Below are positions 8,232-18,011 of a stretch of DNA of 64,000 bases, one piece after another (positions within the stretch are counted from its first letter, which is position 1; each line of letters begins with the position of its first letter). The DNA lies in assembly GCF_015864945.1 (NCBI RefSeq), contig NZ_JADYWF010000001.1:248378-312377 (forward strand), written 5' to 3'. Made by a program: the position numbers and the translations under genes. The notes under the pieces are model-generated. The model was not told the DNA's origin. It was given only the letters and a program-made list of their open reading frames with translations, and searched no databases. This DNA comes from Salinibacterium sp. NG253 (GTDB lineage Bacteria; Actinomycetota; Actinomycetes; Actinomycetales; Microbacteriaceae).

Positions 8232-10325
8232 ATGGCAGCTTTTCAATGGGATCACATCGACAACAAAGCGGTAGACACCGCTCGAATTCTGGCGGCAGAT
8301 GCTGTTGAGAAGGTAGGTAACGGTCACCCCGGTACCGCGATGAGTTTGGCGCCTGCAGCGTACTTGCTCTTTCAGAAGGTGATGCGTCGCGATCCAAGCG
8401 ACGATCAGTGGATTGGCCGTGACCGGTTCATCCTCTCGGTGGGCCACAGCTCGCTCACTCAGTACGTTCAGTTGTACCTTGCCGGTTATGGGCTTGAACT
8501 CGATGACCTCAAGGCTCTACGCACGTGGGGTTCGCTCACTCCGGGACACCCCGAGTACGGCCACACCAAGGGCGTAGAAATCACCACCGGCCCTCTCGGT
8601 CAAGGCATCGCCTCGTCTGTCGGCTTCGCTTACGCGGCACGCTACGAGCGTGGATTGTTTGATCCCGAGGCCGAAGCGGGCACGAGCCCCTTCGACCACT
8701 TCGTCTACGTGATCGCGGGCGATGGCGACCTTCAAGAAGGCGTGTCAGCAGAAGCTTCCTCGCTTGCCGGTCACCAGAAGCTCGGCAACCTCATTGCTAT
8801 CTACGACAGCAACCAGATCTCTATTGAAGACGACACCAACATCGCTTTCACTGAAGATGTGCAGATGCGCTACGAGGCCTACAACTGGCACGTGCAGGTC
8901 GTTGACTGGAAGAAGACTGGCGAGTACGTCGAAGACGTCGAGGCGCTCAACGCCGCGATCGAGGACGCCAAGGCCGTCACCGACCAGCCGTCGCTCATCA
9001 TTCTCCGCACCATCATCGGTTGGCCAGCCCCCAGCAAGCAGAACACCGGAAAGATCCACGGATCCGCCCTAGGCGCTGAAGAACTTGCTGGCACTAAGAA
9101 GGCTCTTGGCTTCGACCCCGAGCAGAGCTTCGTCGTCGACGACGACGTTATCTCTCACACGCGTCAAGCTATTGACCGTGGAAAGCAACAGCGCGCTGAG
9201 TGGACAGAATCCTTCGACAAGTGGGCTGCGGCAAACCCCGAGCGCAAGACTCTGCTGGACCGTGTCCTCTCTGGTGCATTGCCTGAGGGCGTCGAAGAAG
9301 CACTCCCCCAGTTCGAAGCAGGCAAAGATGTCTCGACTCGTGCAGCAAGCGGCAAGGTACTCGGCGCAATCGGCGCCATCATGCCCGAGCTGTGGGGCGG
9401 CTCTGCTGACCTCGCCGAGTCGAACCTCACCACCATTGCCGGAGCGAAGTCGTTCGTTCCGAGCGAGCACTCCACCGGCGAATGGAGCGGAAACGAGTAC
9501 GGTCGCGTACTTCACTTCGGCATCCGTGAGCACGCCATGGGCGCAATCATCAATGGCATTGTTCTTCACGGAAACACTCGCGCTTTCGGCGGAACGTTCC
9601 TGATCTTCAGCGACTACATGCGTCCGGCTGTTCGACTGGCCGCTCTCATGGGGGTGCCGTCGATCTTCGTGTGGACTCACGACTCGATCGCGCTCGGCGA
9701 AGACGGTCCTACTCACCAGCCGATCGAGCAGCTTGCCAGCTTGCGAATGATTCCTGGCATGGATGTTGTTCGCCCAGCCGACGCCAACGAGACCGCGTGG
9801 GCGTGGAAGACGATCCTTGAGCGTCGTAACGGCCCAGCGGGTATCGCCCTCACCCGTCAAAACGTGCCCACATTCGATCGTGGGGACGCAGACGCGACCG
9901 GTGAGACCTTCGCTTCCGCTGCGAATGTAGCCAAGGGAGCCTACGTGCTCGCTGAAGCGCCCAACGGAACTCCGGACGTCATTCTGATTGCCACCGGTTC
10001 TGAAGTGCAGCTCGCTGTGGAAGCCCGCGAGACGCTCAAGGCTGACGGAATCAACGCGCGCGTCGTGTCCGCTCCTAGCCTTGAATGGTTCGCGGAGCAG
10101 ACCGCGGAATACCGCGAGTCCGTTTTGCCTTCTACTGTGCGTTCACGTGTATCGGTCGAAGCAGGAGTATCCACCGGATGGCGCGAGTACGTTGGCGACG
10201 CAGGTCGCAGCATCTCAATCGATCACTTTGGAGCATCCGCCGACTACAAGACTCTGTTCCGTGAGTTTGGAATCACCACCGAGGCCGTTGTGGCCGCTGC
10301 ACGCGATTCTCTGGACGCCGTCTAG
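8232..10325 (+). CDS. tkt: Transketolase
   Basis: A 697-residue thiamine-diphosphate enzyme that moves two-carbon units between sugar phosphates in the non-oxidative pentose phosphate pathway. Seen: GNGHPGTAMSLAP near residue 31, the thiamine-diphosphate motif GDGDLQEGVSAEA (about 162) ending in DSNQISIED, and the C-terminal half with GIREHAMG and EDGPTHQPIEQLASLR. The ATG at 8232 is preceded by AGAAGGG. First gene of tkt-tal-pgi-zwf-opcA-pgl, with 24 bases to tal. Length is normal. Confidence 0.98.
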   Translation: MAAFQWDHIDNKAVDTARILAADAVEKVGNGHPGTAMSLAPAAYLLFQKVMRRDPSDDQWIGRDRFILSVGHSSLTQYVQLYLAGYGLELDDLKALRTWGSLTPGHPEYGHTKGVEITTGPLGQGIASSVGFAYAARYERGLFDPEAEAGTSPFDHFVYVIAGDGDLQEGVSAEASSLAGHQKLGNLIAIYDSNQISIEDDTNIAFTEDVQMRYEAYNWHVQVVDWKKTGEYVEDVEALNAAIEDAKAVTDQPSLIILRTIIGWPAPSKQNTGKIHGSALGAEELAGTKKALGFDPEQSFVVDDDVISHTRQAIDRGKQQRAEWTESFDKWAAANPERKTLLDRVLSGALPEGVEEALPQFEAGKDVSTRAASGKVLGAIGAIMPELWGGSADLAESNLTTIAGAKSFVPSEHSTGEWSGNEYGRVLHFGIREHAMGAIINGIVLHGNTRAFGGTFLIFSDYMRPAVRLAALMGVPSIFVWTHDSIALGEDGPTHQPIEQLASLRMIPGMDVVRPADANETAWAWKTILERRNGPAGIALTRQNVPTFDRGDADATGETFASAANVAKGAYVLAEAPNGTPDVILIATGSEVQLAVEARETLKADGINARVVSAPSLEWFAEQTAEYRESVLPSTVRSRVSVEAGVSTGWREYVGDAGRSISIDHFGASADYKTLFREFGITTEAVVAAARDSLDAV

Positions 10326-10349
10326 GCGCCCCAGATAAGGAGACAAGAA

Positions 10350-11462
10350 ATGACTAACGAAACACCTACCGCAGCGCTCTCGGGCCTCGGCGTAAGCATC
10401 TGGCTTGATGACCTCTCGCGTGAGCGAATCAACTCGGGCGGACTCCAGTCGCTCATTGCATCACGCAACGTTGTTGGCGTCACGACCAACCCCACGATTT
10501 TTGCTACCGCTTTGGCAAAGGGTGAGGCCTATGACGAGCAGGTTGCAGCTCTGGCTGCCAAGGGCACGAGCGTCACTGATGCTGTGTTCGAGATCACGAC
10601 TGACGATGTTGCTGCTGCCAGCGACATTTTCCGCCCCGTCTATGACGCCACTGAGGGCCGCGATGGCCGGGTCTCTATCGAGGTCGAACCTGGACTGGCC
10701 CATGATGCCGCCGGCACGATTGCTCAGGCTCAGCAGCTCTGGGCGAAGGTTGCTCGCGAGAACGCGATGATCAAGATTCCCGCGACCGTTGAGGGCCTCG
10801 AGGCCATCACTGCAACGATCGCAGCCGGAATCAGCGTCAACGTCACCTTGATCTTCAGCTTGGCGCGTCACCGCGAAGTTATCGAGGCTTACCTCACTGG
10901 CTTGGAGAAGGCGAAGGCTGCCGGCCATGACCTTTCAAAGATTCACTCGGTCGCATCGTTCTTCGTCTCCCGCGTAGACACCGAGATCGACAAGCGTCTT
11001 GACGCGATCGGTACGGATGAGGCCAAGGCCCTCAAGAGCAAAGCTGGCGTCGCAAACGCACGACTCGCCTACGAGGTTTACGAGAATGCTTTTGCTACCG
11101 ATCGCGCTCAGGCTCTCATCGCCGCTGGTGCGAACAAGCAGCGTCCGCTCTGGGCTTCCACCGGCGTGAAGGACCCGAGCCTGCCTGACACGCTGTACGT
11201 CACCGAGCTTGCCGTTGGCGAGACCGTGAACACGATGCCCGAGAAGACGCTCGAAGCGACTTTCGACCACGGCGTTATCGAAGGCGAGCAGGTCACCGCT
11301 AACTACGATGCAGCCAACTTCACCCTCGATGCGCTTACGGCGCTGGGTATTTCCTACGACGAGGTGACCGCGCTTCTCGAAAAAGAGGGCGTTGAGAAGT
11401 TCATCGTCTCCTGGAACGAGCTGCTCGACACCGTGTCAGCCGCTCTTGAGGCCGCAAAATGA
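10350..11462 (+). CDS. tal: Transaldolase
   Basis: A 370-residue transaldolase of the long actinobacterial type. Near the N-terminus is GVTTNPTIF, and the Schiff-base lysine lies in AMIKIPAT. It transfers dihydroxyacetone units between sedoheptulose 7-phosphate and glyceraldehyde 3-phosphate. AAGGAGA stands ahead of the ATG at 10350. The stop overlaps the pgi start by four bases (ATGA), so tal and pgi are translationally coupled. Confidence 0.97.
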   Translation: MTNETPTAALSGLGVSIWLDDLSRERINSGGLQSLIASRNVVGVTTNPTIFATALAKGEAYDEQVAALAAKGTSVTDAVFEITTDDVAAASDIFRPVYDATEGRDGRVSIEVEPGLAHDAAGTIAQAQQLWAKVARENAMIKIPATVEGLEAITATIAAGISVNVTLIFSLARHREVIEAYLTGLEKAKAAGHDLSKIHSVASFFVSRVDTEIDKRLDAIGTDEAKALKSKAGVANARLAYEVYENAFATDRAQALIAAGANKQRPLWASTGVKDPSLPDTLYVTELAVGETVNTMPEKTLEATFDHGVIEGEQVTANYDAANFTLDALTALGISYDEVTALLEKEGVEKFIVSWNELLDTVSAALEAAK

Positions 11463-13057
11463 GTGTAAAACTCGCAGTATCGGGCGCGGCGGCGGAGGCC
11501 GTCGACCGCATCGTTCCGCAGCTGGTCAACGATCTCGTTGCCAGTCGCATCACCGGCGGCGACGCGACGCTCTGGGGCCCCGCCGCTGAAGAAGAGTCGG
11601 CCAAGCGCTTGGGCTGGGTCGAGGCTGTTTCGGTCGGTCGTCCGATGATCGAAGACATCTACGCCCTGCGCGACAAGCTGCGCGCCGACGGCGTGAATCA
11701 CTTTGTCTTGGGCGGCATGGGCGGTTCGTCGCTTGCCCCTGAGGTCATCACTCGCACGTACGGAGTTGAACTCACAGTTCTCGACTCGACAGACCCGGCA
11801 CAGGTGCAGGCTGCCCTCGCGGATCGTCTTCAGTCGACGGCCGTCGTCATCTCCTCCAAGTCGGGCTCGACGCTCGAAACCGATTCGCAGAAGCGCATTT
11901 ACGAAAAATTCTTCACGGATGCCGGAATCGACCCTCGGGAACGCATCGTGATCGTCACTGATCCCGGTTCGCCGATGGATGTCGCGGCTCGCGCTGCGGG
12001 ATACCGCGTGTTCAACGCTGACCCCAACGTCGGCGGCCGTTATTCGGCACTCACCGCCTTCGGACTCGTTCCGTCTGGACTTGCCGGCGTCGACCTGGCC
12101 GAGCTTCTCGATGAAGCCGAGGCTGTCATGGTCGAGCTTGCTGTCGACAACGAGAGCAACCCGGGTCTCGTGCTTGGCGCTGCGATTGCCGGAACCGATC
12201 CCCTCAAGGACAAACTCGGCATCGTGACCGACGGAACCCACATCCTTGGGTTCGGAGACTGGGCAGAACAGCTCATCGCCGAATCCACGGGAAAGCTCGG
12301 CAAGGGACTTCTTCCGGTCGTGCTGCAGACCAACTCGCCCGAGCTCACGGAAGGTTTGGATGACCTCCAGATCGTTCGACTCGTTGGCGATTGGGATGAC
12401 ACCAAAGAGGTAGCAGAGGGCGAGATTGAAATCGCTGGTTCGCTCGGCGGACAGTTGCTGCTCTGGGAGTACGCCACGGTCGTTGCTGGTCGAATCCTCG
12501 GGATTAACCCGTTCGATCAGCCAGACGTTGAAGCTGCGAAGAACGCAGCGCGCGAGCTCATTGATAACCCGACTCCCCCGCAGGCCCCGGCCTTCTCGGT
12601 CGGCGATATTGAGGTTCGCGGCACGGACGGCGTGGTGGCTGACAGCAGTGACCTCGCTGGAGTTGTTTCGTCGCTACTGTCGTATCTGGCTGACGACGGT
12701 TATGTCGCGATTCAGGTTTACGCCGACCGCACTGGTTACCCGGAACTCCCCGAGCTTCGTGAGCGGGCAGCAGCCCGCGCAAAGCGCCCGGTGACATTCG
12801 GTTGGGGACCACGGTTCCTGCACTCCACCGGCCAGTTCCACAAGGGTGGCCCGGCAATCGGAGTGTTCCTTCAGATCATTGTTGTCGAAGAAACTGATTT
12901 GCAGATTCCTGACCGTCCGTTTACGTTTGGGCAGCTCATCCGGGCACAGGCCGCCGGCGACGCCAGCGTTCTGGCCGAACATGGCCGCCCTGTCCTGAGT
13001 CTCACGGTGTCGAACCCAAAGGTTTCGTTGCCGCAGGTTCTCGACGCGATCGGCTAG
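11459..13057 (+). CDS. pgi: Glucose-6-phosphate isomerase
   Basis: A 532-residue phosphoglucose isomerase with tandem SIS-type domains. Seen are [11 protein letters not shown] near residue 84, [11 protein letters not shown] (sugar-phosphate binding) near 132, and the late [16 protein letters not shown] stretch. It resembles the variant found fused to or neighbouring transaldolase in some bacteria. Here the two are separate genes overlapping by four bases. It links glycolysis to the zwf entry of the pentose phosphate pathway, which fits its insertion between tal and zwf. Confidence 0.96.
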   Translation: MSVKLAVSGAAAEAVDRIVPQLVNDLVASRITGGDATLWGPAAEEESAKRLGWVEAVSVGRPMIEDIYALRDKLRADGVNHFVLGGMGGSSLAPEVITRTYGVELTVLDSTDPAQVQAALADRLQSTAVVISSKSGSTLETDSQKRIYEKFFTDAGIDPRERIVIVTDPGSPMDVAARAAGYRVFNADPNVGGRYSALTAFGLVPSGLAGVDLAELLDEAEAVMVELAVDNESNPGLVLGAAIAGTDPLKDKLGIVTDGTHILGFGDWAEQLIAESTGKLGKGLLPVVLQTNSPELTEGLDDLQIVRLVGDWDDTKEVAEGEIEIAGSLGGQLLLWEYATVVAGRILGINPFDQPDVEAAKNAARELIDNPTPPQAPAFSVGDIEVRGTDGVVADSSDLAGVVSSLLSYLADDGYVAIQVYADRTGYPELPELRERAAARAKRPVTFGWGPRFLHSTGQFHKGGPAIGVFLQIIVVEETDLQIPDRPFTFGQLIRAQAAGDASVLAEHGRPVLSLTVSNPKVSLPQVLDAIG

Positions 13058-13092
13058 CTGCAGCACCTACGTGCCGCACATAGAGGAGAAGT

Positions 13093-14634
13093 ATGTCCCC
13101 CGTTGACATCAGTGCTGAGTTCAATCCCCTGCGGTTGAGTTCTGACCGCAGGCTTAATCGCATTGCTGGTCCGAGCGCTCTGGTCATTTTTGGCGTAACC
13201 GGCGACTTGTCGCGCAAGAAATTGATGCCGGCTGTCTACGACCTCGCCAATCGGGGGCTACTTCCCCCAGGCTTCGCCCTTGTCGGGTTTGCCCGCCGAG
13301 ATTGGGAAGATCAAGACTTCGAAAAGGTCGTTCACGATGCCGTTAAGCAGTACGCGCGCACGCCCTTTGATGAAGACGTCTGGAAACAACTCGCTCAAGG
13401 CATCCGTTTCGTGCAGGGCGAGTTTGACGATGCTGCGGCCTTTGAACGACTGAAGGAAACGCTGTCCGCCCTGGACAGTGAGCGCGGCACGATGGGCAAC
13501 CACGCGTTCTATCTTTCGATCCCTCCGAAGTCATTCCCGCAGGTAACGGAGCAACTCCGCAACTCAGGCCTCGCAGAACAGCGTGATGGCCAGTGGAGCC
13601 GCGTGGTCATCGAAAAACCATTCGGTAGCGATCTCACCACTGCTCGTGAACTCAATGACGTGGTGGAGTCAGTGTTCCCGCCCGATAGCGTGTTCCGCAT
13701 CGACCACTACTTGGGCAAAGAGACTGTTCAGAACATTCTTGCGTTGCGCTTCGCCAATCAGCTTTTTGAGCCGATCTGGAACTCCAACCACGTTGATCAT
13801 GTTCAGATCACGATGGCGGAAGACATTGGAGTTGGCGGCCGGGCCGGCTACTACGACGGCATTGGTGCCGCTCGCGACGTCATCCAAAACCACCTGTTGC
13901 AGCTCCTCGCTCTGACCGCGATGGAAGAACCTGTTTCTTTCGATGCCGCTGACTTGCGCGCCGAGAAGGAAAAGGTTCTCTCGGCTGTGCGTCTGCCTGA
14001 GAACCTTGGCGAGCACACCGCGCGCGGTCAATACGCCGGCGGTTGGCAGGGTGGCGAGAAGATCACCGGCTTCTTGGCTGAAGACGGGATGAACCCCGAA
14101 TCTGAAACAGAAACCTACGCTGCGATCCGCCTCGACATTGGTACGCGCCGCTGGTCTGGGGTGCCGTTCTACCTGCGCGCTGGAAAGCGCCTCGGACGAC
14201 GCGTCACCGAAATTGCCGTGGTTTTCAAGCGTGCTCCGCAGTACCTCTTCGAAGAGAGCCGCACGTCGGCACTCGGGCAAAACGCTCTCGTTATTCGCGT
14301 GCAGCCCGATGAGGGAGTCACAATTCGCTTCGGGTCGAAAGTTCCCGGCGCCGAAATGCATGTGCGCGACGTCACCATGGACTTCGGCTATGGCCACGCG
14401 TTCACCGAGGCCAGCCCCGAAGCTTACGAACGACTCATCCTCGACGTATTGCTTGGCGATCCGCCGCTGTTTCCCCGTCATGAAGAGGTCGAGCTCAGCT
14501 GGAAGATTCTTGACCCCATTGAAGAGTTCTGGGCCACGCAGGGCGCCCCGGAACAGTACCGGCCTGGCACCTGGGGCCCGAAGTCCGCGGATGACCTCAT
14601 GGAACGCGATGGACGAGTCTGGAGACGACCATGA
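13093..14634 (+). CDS. zwf: Glucose-6-phosphate dehydrogenase
   Basis: A 513-residue enzyme that opens the oxidative pentose phosphate pathway. The nucleotide motif GVTGDLSRKKLMPAVYDL is near residue 34 and the active-site signature RIDHYLGKETVQN near residue 203. GAGGAGA precedes the ATG at 13093. The stop overlaps the opcA start by four bases. In actinobacteria this enzyme generally needs OpcA for activity, consistent with the coupling. Confidence 0.98.
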   Translation: MSPVDISAEFNPLRLSSDRRLNRIAGPSALVIFGVTGDLSRKKLMPAVYDLANRGLLPPGFALVGFARRDWEDQDFEKVVHDAVKQYARTPFDEDVWKQLAQGIRFVQGEFDDAAAFERLKETLSALDSERGTMGNHAFYLSIPPKSFPQVTEQLRNSGLAEQRDGQWSRVVIEKPFGSDLTTARELNDVVESVFPPDSVFRIDHYLGKETVQNILALRFANQLFEPIWNSNHVDHVQITMAEDIGVGGRAGYYDGIGAARDVIQNHLLQLLALTAMEEPVSFDAADLRAEKEKVLSAVRLPENLGEHTARGQYAGGWQGGEKITGFLAEDGMNPESETETYAAIRLDIGTRRWSGVPFYLRAGKRLGRRVTEIAVVFKRAPQYLFEESRTSALGQNALVIRVQPDEGVTIRFGSKVPGAEMHVRDVTMDFGYGHAFTEASPEAYERLILDVLLGDPPLFPRHEEVELSWKILDPIEEFWATQGAPEQYRPGTWGPKSADDLMERDGRVWRRP

Positions 14635-15605
14635 TTGTTGATCTGCCCAACACCACTACCGCGAAGATCTCGAAGGCGCTTGTACGGATCCGTGAAGATG
14701 GCGGAGCCGTCGCGCTCGGCCGCGTGCTCACGCTGATCATCGCTACCGAGTTCGGTAACGAAGAAGAAGCGATCGCAGCAGCTAACGATGCATCCCGGGA
14801 GCACCCGATGCGCGTGCTGGTCGTCTCGACGAGTAGCGCGTCATCCGCTCGTGATGAAGAAGCTCGCGTCGATGCACAGATTCGTGTCGGTGGAGATGCC
14901 GGCGCAAGCGAGGTAATCGTGGTTACCGCGCATGGGGACGCGGCTCTCGATCAAGAAAGCCTCGTTACCGGTCTACTGCTACCCGATGCTCCCGTCGTCG
15001 CGTGGTGGCCCGGCGAAGGCCCCGCAAGCGCCTCCCAGTCGCCACTGGGACGCATCGCGCAACGTCGCATTACGGATGCTGCTGCCAGCGCTAATCCACT
15101 CGATGCGATGCATCGCATGTGCAAGACCTACGTGCCCGGCGACACTGACTTCGCCTGGACGCGGCTCACGCTCTGGCGCGCGCAGCTTGCTGCCGTACTC
15201 GACCAGCCTCCCTACGAATCGATCACTGCGGTTACCGTCAGCGGTGCAGCAGATTCCGCATCGACGATGCTGCTTGCCGCGTGGTTGCAGATGCAGCTCA
15301 AGGTCAAGGTGACCCTGCACGTAGCCGAGGGCTCCCCCGTACCCACCGGTATCCATGCTGTGATTTTTGAACGAGCGTCAGGAACGATAACGCTCGAGCG
15401 CAACATCGCCAACATCGCGACGTTGACACAACCCGATCAGCCCGTTCACGACATCTCGTTGCCGCGTCGCAGTCTTCGCGACTGCCTCGCGGAAGAACTT
15501 CGTCGGCTCGACCCCGACAGCCTCTTCGGTGACGTGGTTCGTCACGGCGTCAGCGAGATTACGGGCGTTCAGATCAACAACTCTACGAAGGCGAAGAGCG
15601 AATGA
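14631..15605 (+). CDS. opcA: Glucose-6-phosphate dehydrogenase assembly protein OpcA
   Basis: A 324-residue OpcA-family protein. It starts MIVDLPNTTTAKISKAL and carries the conserved DAPVVAWWPGEGP segment near residue 125. It is an allosteric or assembly partner of Zwf in actinobacteria and cyanobacteria. It overlaps zwf upstream and pgl downstream by four bases each, so zwf-opcA-pgl form one translation unit. No membrane segments. Confidence 0.96.
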   Translation: MIVDLPNTTTAKISKALVRIREDGGAVALGRVLTLIIATEFGNEEEAIAAANDASREHPMRVLVVSTSSASSARDEEARVDAQIRVGGDAGASEVIVVTAHGDAALDQESLVTGLLLPDAPVVAWWPGEGPASASQSPLGRIAQRRITDAAASANPLDAMHRMCKTYVPGDTDFAWTRLTLWRAQLAAVLDQPPYESITAVTVSGAADSASTMLLAAWLQMQLKVKVTLHVAEGSPVPTGIHAVIFERASGTITLERNIANIATLTQPDQPVHDISLPRRSLRDCLAEELRRLDPDSLFGDVVRHGVSEITGVQINNSTKAKSE

Positions 15606-16405
15606 GTAACGAACGTCGTGCGATAGTTCACACCGACAAAGCAAAGCTGGCGAAAGCGGTCGCGGCGCGATTCCTTTCGAAAGTGCCGCACATCATCGCC
15701 GAGTTCGATGAAGCAACCGTTGTCCTTACCGGTGGAACCATGGGGCAAGCAGTTCTCAAAGCCATCAACAAGTCATCTAAGCGGGATGCCGTCGACTGGT
15801 CACGCGTTAACTTCTGGTGGGGCGACGAACGCTGGCTCCCCGCGGGAGATCTTGAGCGCAACGATGTGCAGGCGCGTGAAGCGTTGCTTGACCACATTCC
15901 TATCGACCCGCGGCGCGTTCACGCTGTTGCGGCATCCGACGCAGGTCTCACCCTGGATGACGCGGCCCAGGCTTATGAGAACGACCTTGCGGCTCATTCC
16001 GCTCGAAATGGAAAGTACCCGAACTTCGATATTGTTTTTCTCGGAGTCGGCCCGGATGGTCATATCGCGTCGCTCTTCCCTGAGCGCGAGGGAATCCGTG
16101 AGACGGAACGCACGGTGATTGCCGTTCGCAACTCCCCTAAACCCCCGGACGAACGTGTCAGCCTCACGTTGCCCGTGATCAATTCTTCAGTACGAATCTG
16201 GGCCGTTGTGGCCGGCAGTGACAAAGCTTCAGCGCTTGGGCTAACGCTCGCCGGTGCAAGCTATAACGAAGTTCCTGCAGCGGGTCTTGAAGGCCGGCGC
16301 AAGACACTCTTCTTCGTCGACTCGGATGCTGCAGCCCAAGTTCCTGCATCGCTGATTGATCCAGGACAGTTTTGGACCAGCGCCGACTCCACTGACGAGC
16401 ACTGA
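15602..16405 (+). CDS. pgl: 6-phosphogluconolactonase
   Basis: A 267-residue lactonase of the DevB/SOL type (NagB-like fold). Seen are LTGGTMGQAV near residue 40, WWGDERWLP near 75 and FLGVGPDGHIASLFP near 145. It hydrolyses the product of Zwf to 6-phosphogluconate. Last gene of the operon, closed by a strong hairpin terminator 23 bases downstream. The 6-phosphogluconate dehydrogenase gene is not in the window. Confidence 0.97.
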   Translation: MSNERRAIVHTDKAKLAKAVAARFLSKVPHIIAEFDEATVVLTGGTMGQAVLKAINKSSKRDAVDWSRVNFWWGDERWLPAGDLERNDVQAREALLDHIPIDPRRVHAVAASDAGLTLDDAAQAYENDLAAHSARNGKYPNFDIVFLGVGPDGHIASLFPEREGIRETERTVIAVRNSPKPPDERVSLTLPVINSSVRIWAVVAGSDKASALGLTLAGASYNEVPAAGLEGRRKTLFFVDSDAAAQVPASLIDPGQFWTSADSTDEH

Positions 16406-16427
16406 GTCTCAAACGCGCTTTAACGGG

Positions 16428-16460
16428 TAAAGGCCCCGACCGAAACGGTTGGGGCCTTTA
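16428..16460. terminator. Bidirectional terminator between pgl and rbpA
   Basis: TAAAGGCCCC (16428-16437) pairs with GGGGCCTTTA (16451-16460), with an inner ACCG-AAA-CGGT stem. The A/T flanks within the arms serve both strands. It sits between two convergent genes. Confidence 0.9.
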
Positions 16461-16520
16461 CTCGTGAGGCTTGTGTTCATTCAGAATGCGGCCTTAGGCG
16501 CGGATGCGAAGAACAGATAG

Positions 16521-16886
16521 CTACTCTGCAGTGGCGGTGCCACGACGAGTACGCAGCTGCAGCAGCGCCTCATCAAGGAGCTCAGTCGCTTCGTCATCGC
16601 TGCGGCGCTCTTTGACGTAGGCAAGGTGAGTCTTGTAGGGCTCTAGCTTCGAAGCCGACGGCGGATTCTCCTTGTCACGCCCCGCGGGGAGACCCGACGA
16701 CGGGCAATCAATCGTCTCGGGAATCTCCTCGTCGGGAACGTTCGCAGAGAACGACCTTACAGTTTCGTTTCCGAGAGCGTCCCAGTAGGAGATTTGCACG
16801 CGTTCAGCGTGAAAACCACGATCTTGTTCGCCCATGGGGCCCGAGCCAACGCGTGACCCACGAATTGCACTTCCGCCTGCTGCCAC
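16521..16886 (-). CDS. rbpA: RNA polymerase-binding protein RbpA
   Basis: A 121-residue actinobacterial transcription activator that binds RNA polymerase and group 1 or 2 sigma factors. The C-terminal sigma-interacting region (KTHLAYVKERRSDDEATELL) and the basic linker and core are recognisable. Only one cysteine is visible in the core (IDCPSSG), so a zinc site as in Streptomyces RbpA is unlikely. The GTG start at 16886 has GAAGGAA upstream, and the longer frame to 16973 is unsupported. Last gene of the gap-pgk-tpiA-secG-rbpA run. Confidence 0.94.
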   Translation of the reverse strand: MAAGGSAIRGSRVGSGPMGEQDRGFHAERVQISYWDALGNETVRSFSANVPDEEIPETIDCPSSGLPAGRDKENPPSASKLEPYKTHLAYVKERRSDDEATELLDEALLQLRTRRGTATAE

Positions 16887-16918
16887 TGTGTTCCTTCGTT
16901 TGCTAAAACTGGAGGTTC

Positions 16919-17167
16919 TTAGGCGCCGTCGAATTTGGTGATGAGACCAAGAACCACGATGCAACTGATCCACACGACGCCCAGAATCACCGTGATGCGG
17001 TTCAGGTTACGTTCTGCAACACCCGATGCGCCAAGATTGGACGTGGTTCCCCCGCCGAACATGTCGGAGAGACCTCCACCGCGCCCGCGGTGAAGAAGGA
17101 TGAGAAGTGTGAGCAGCAAGCTCGTAATGCCGAGCAATACCTGCAGCACAACTTGGAGAATTTCCAC
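16919..17167 (-). CDS. secG: Preprotein translocase subunit SecG
   Basis: An 82-residue protein with two membrane helices flanking the SecG hallmark RGRGGGLSDMFGGG (about residues 27-40). It is an auxiliary subunit of the SecYEG channel. GTG at 17167 is chosen, since translation from there gives the standard SecG N-terminus. The longer frame to 17326 would run into tpiA. The tpiA-secG neighbourhood is common in bacteria. Confidence 0.95.
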   Translation of the reverse strand: MEILQVVLQVLLGITSLLLTLLILLHRGRGGGLSDMFGGGTTSNLGASGVAERNLNRITVILGVVWISCIVVLGLITKFDGA

Positions 17168-17213
17168 AAAGAACCTTTCGAACAGGCCGTTCCGGCCTCG
17201 AACAGTATAACGG

Positions 17214-18011
17214 CTAGGTGCCGACGTGTTTGGAGAAGCGCGAGATGCTGGCGAATTCCGCCACATCAAGGCTTGCACCGCCCACAAGAGCGCCGTCAAT
17301 ATTGGGTTCGCGCATGAGGCTCGCAATGTTGCCAGACTTCACGGAACCCCCGTAGAGGATTCGTGTGGCCGCAGCGACGTCGTCGCCAAGCACCTCGGCG
17401 AGCGTTTCGCGCAGTCGCGCTGCAACTTGCTCAGCCTGTTCCGGCGTCGCGGCCTTGCCCGATCCGATTGCCCACACGGGCTCATACGCAACGACGAGCT
17501 CCGGCGTGCCCGATACCTCAGCGAGTCCAGCTTTCAGCTGAGCGACGGGAACGGCGCTAGGGCCGTGAGCTTCAAGATCATCGGCCGTCTCTCCGACGCA
17601 CAATACCGGCACCAGTCCGTGCTTCACAGCTGCGGCGACCTTCCGAGCGAGTTGCTCGTCCGTCTCGCCATGCATCGTGCGACGCTCGGAGTGACCGACC
17701 AGTACGTAGCGGCAGTCGAGTGAGGCCAAAAATGCGCCCGAGATTTCTCCCGTGTACGCGCCTGAATCGTGTTCTGAAAGATCTTGGCCACCGAAACGTA
17801 CCTCGAGCTTGTCGGCGGCGACGAGGGTCTGCACCGATCGCAGATCCGTGAAGGGCGGGAATACCGCTACCTCTGCCCCTTCAACACCAAAGTCATGGTT
17901 CGCGTCTTTCAACGTCCATGCCAGCTTCTGCACGAAAGCGATCGACTGAAGATGGTCAAGATTCATCTTCCAGTTTCCCGCGATAAGCGGGACGCGCTTT
18001 ACCTTTGCCAT
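17214..18011 (-). CDS. tpiA: Triosephosphate isomerase
   Basis: A 265-residue TIM barrel. Active-site residues are seen as the lysine of AGNWKMN (near 14), the histidine of GHSERR (near 106) and the glutamate of AYEPVWAIGSGK (near 180). GGAGG seven bases before the ATG lies inside the 3' end of pgk, and the genes overlap by 13 bases. It interconverts dihydroxyacetone phosphate and glyceraldehyde 3-phosphate. Confidence 0.98.
   Translation of the reverse strand: MAKVKRVPLIAGNWKMNLDHLQSIAFVQKLAWTLKDANHDFGVEGAEVAVFPPFTDLRSVQTLVAADKLEVRFGGQDLSEHDSGAYTGEISGAFLASLDCRYVLVGHSERRTMHGETDEQLARKVAAAVKHGLVPVLCVGETADDLEAHGPSAVPVAQLKAGLAEVSGTPELVVAYEPVWAIGSGKAATPEQAEQVAARLRETLAEVLGDDVAAATRILYGGSVKSGNIASLMREPNIDGALVGGASLDVAEFASISRFSKHVGT

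Noticed and set aside
13669-14481. 270-codon minus-strand open frame opposite zwf
   Set aside because: Shadow of zwf.
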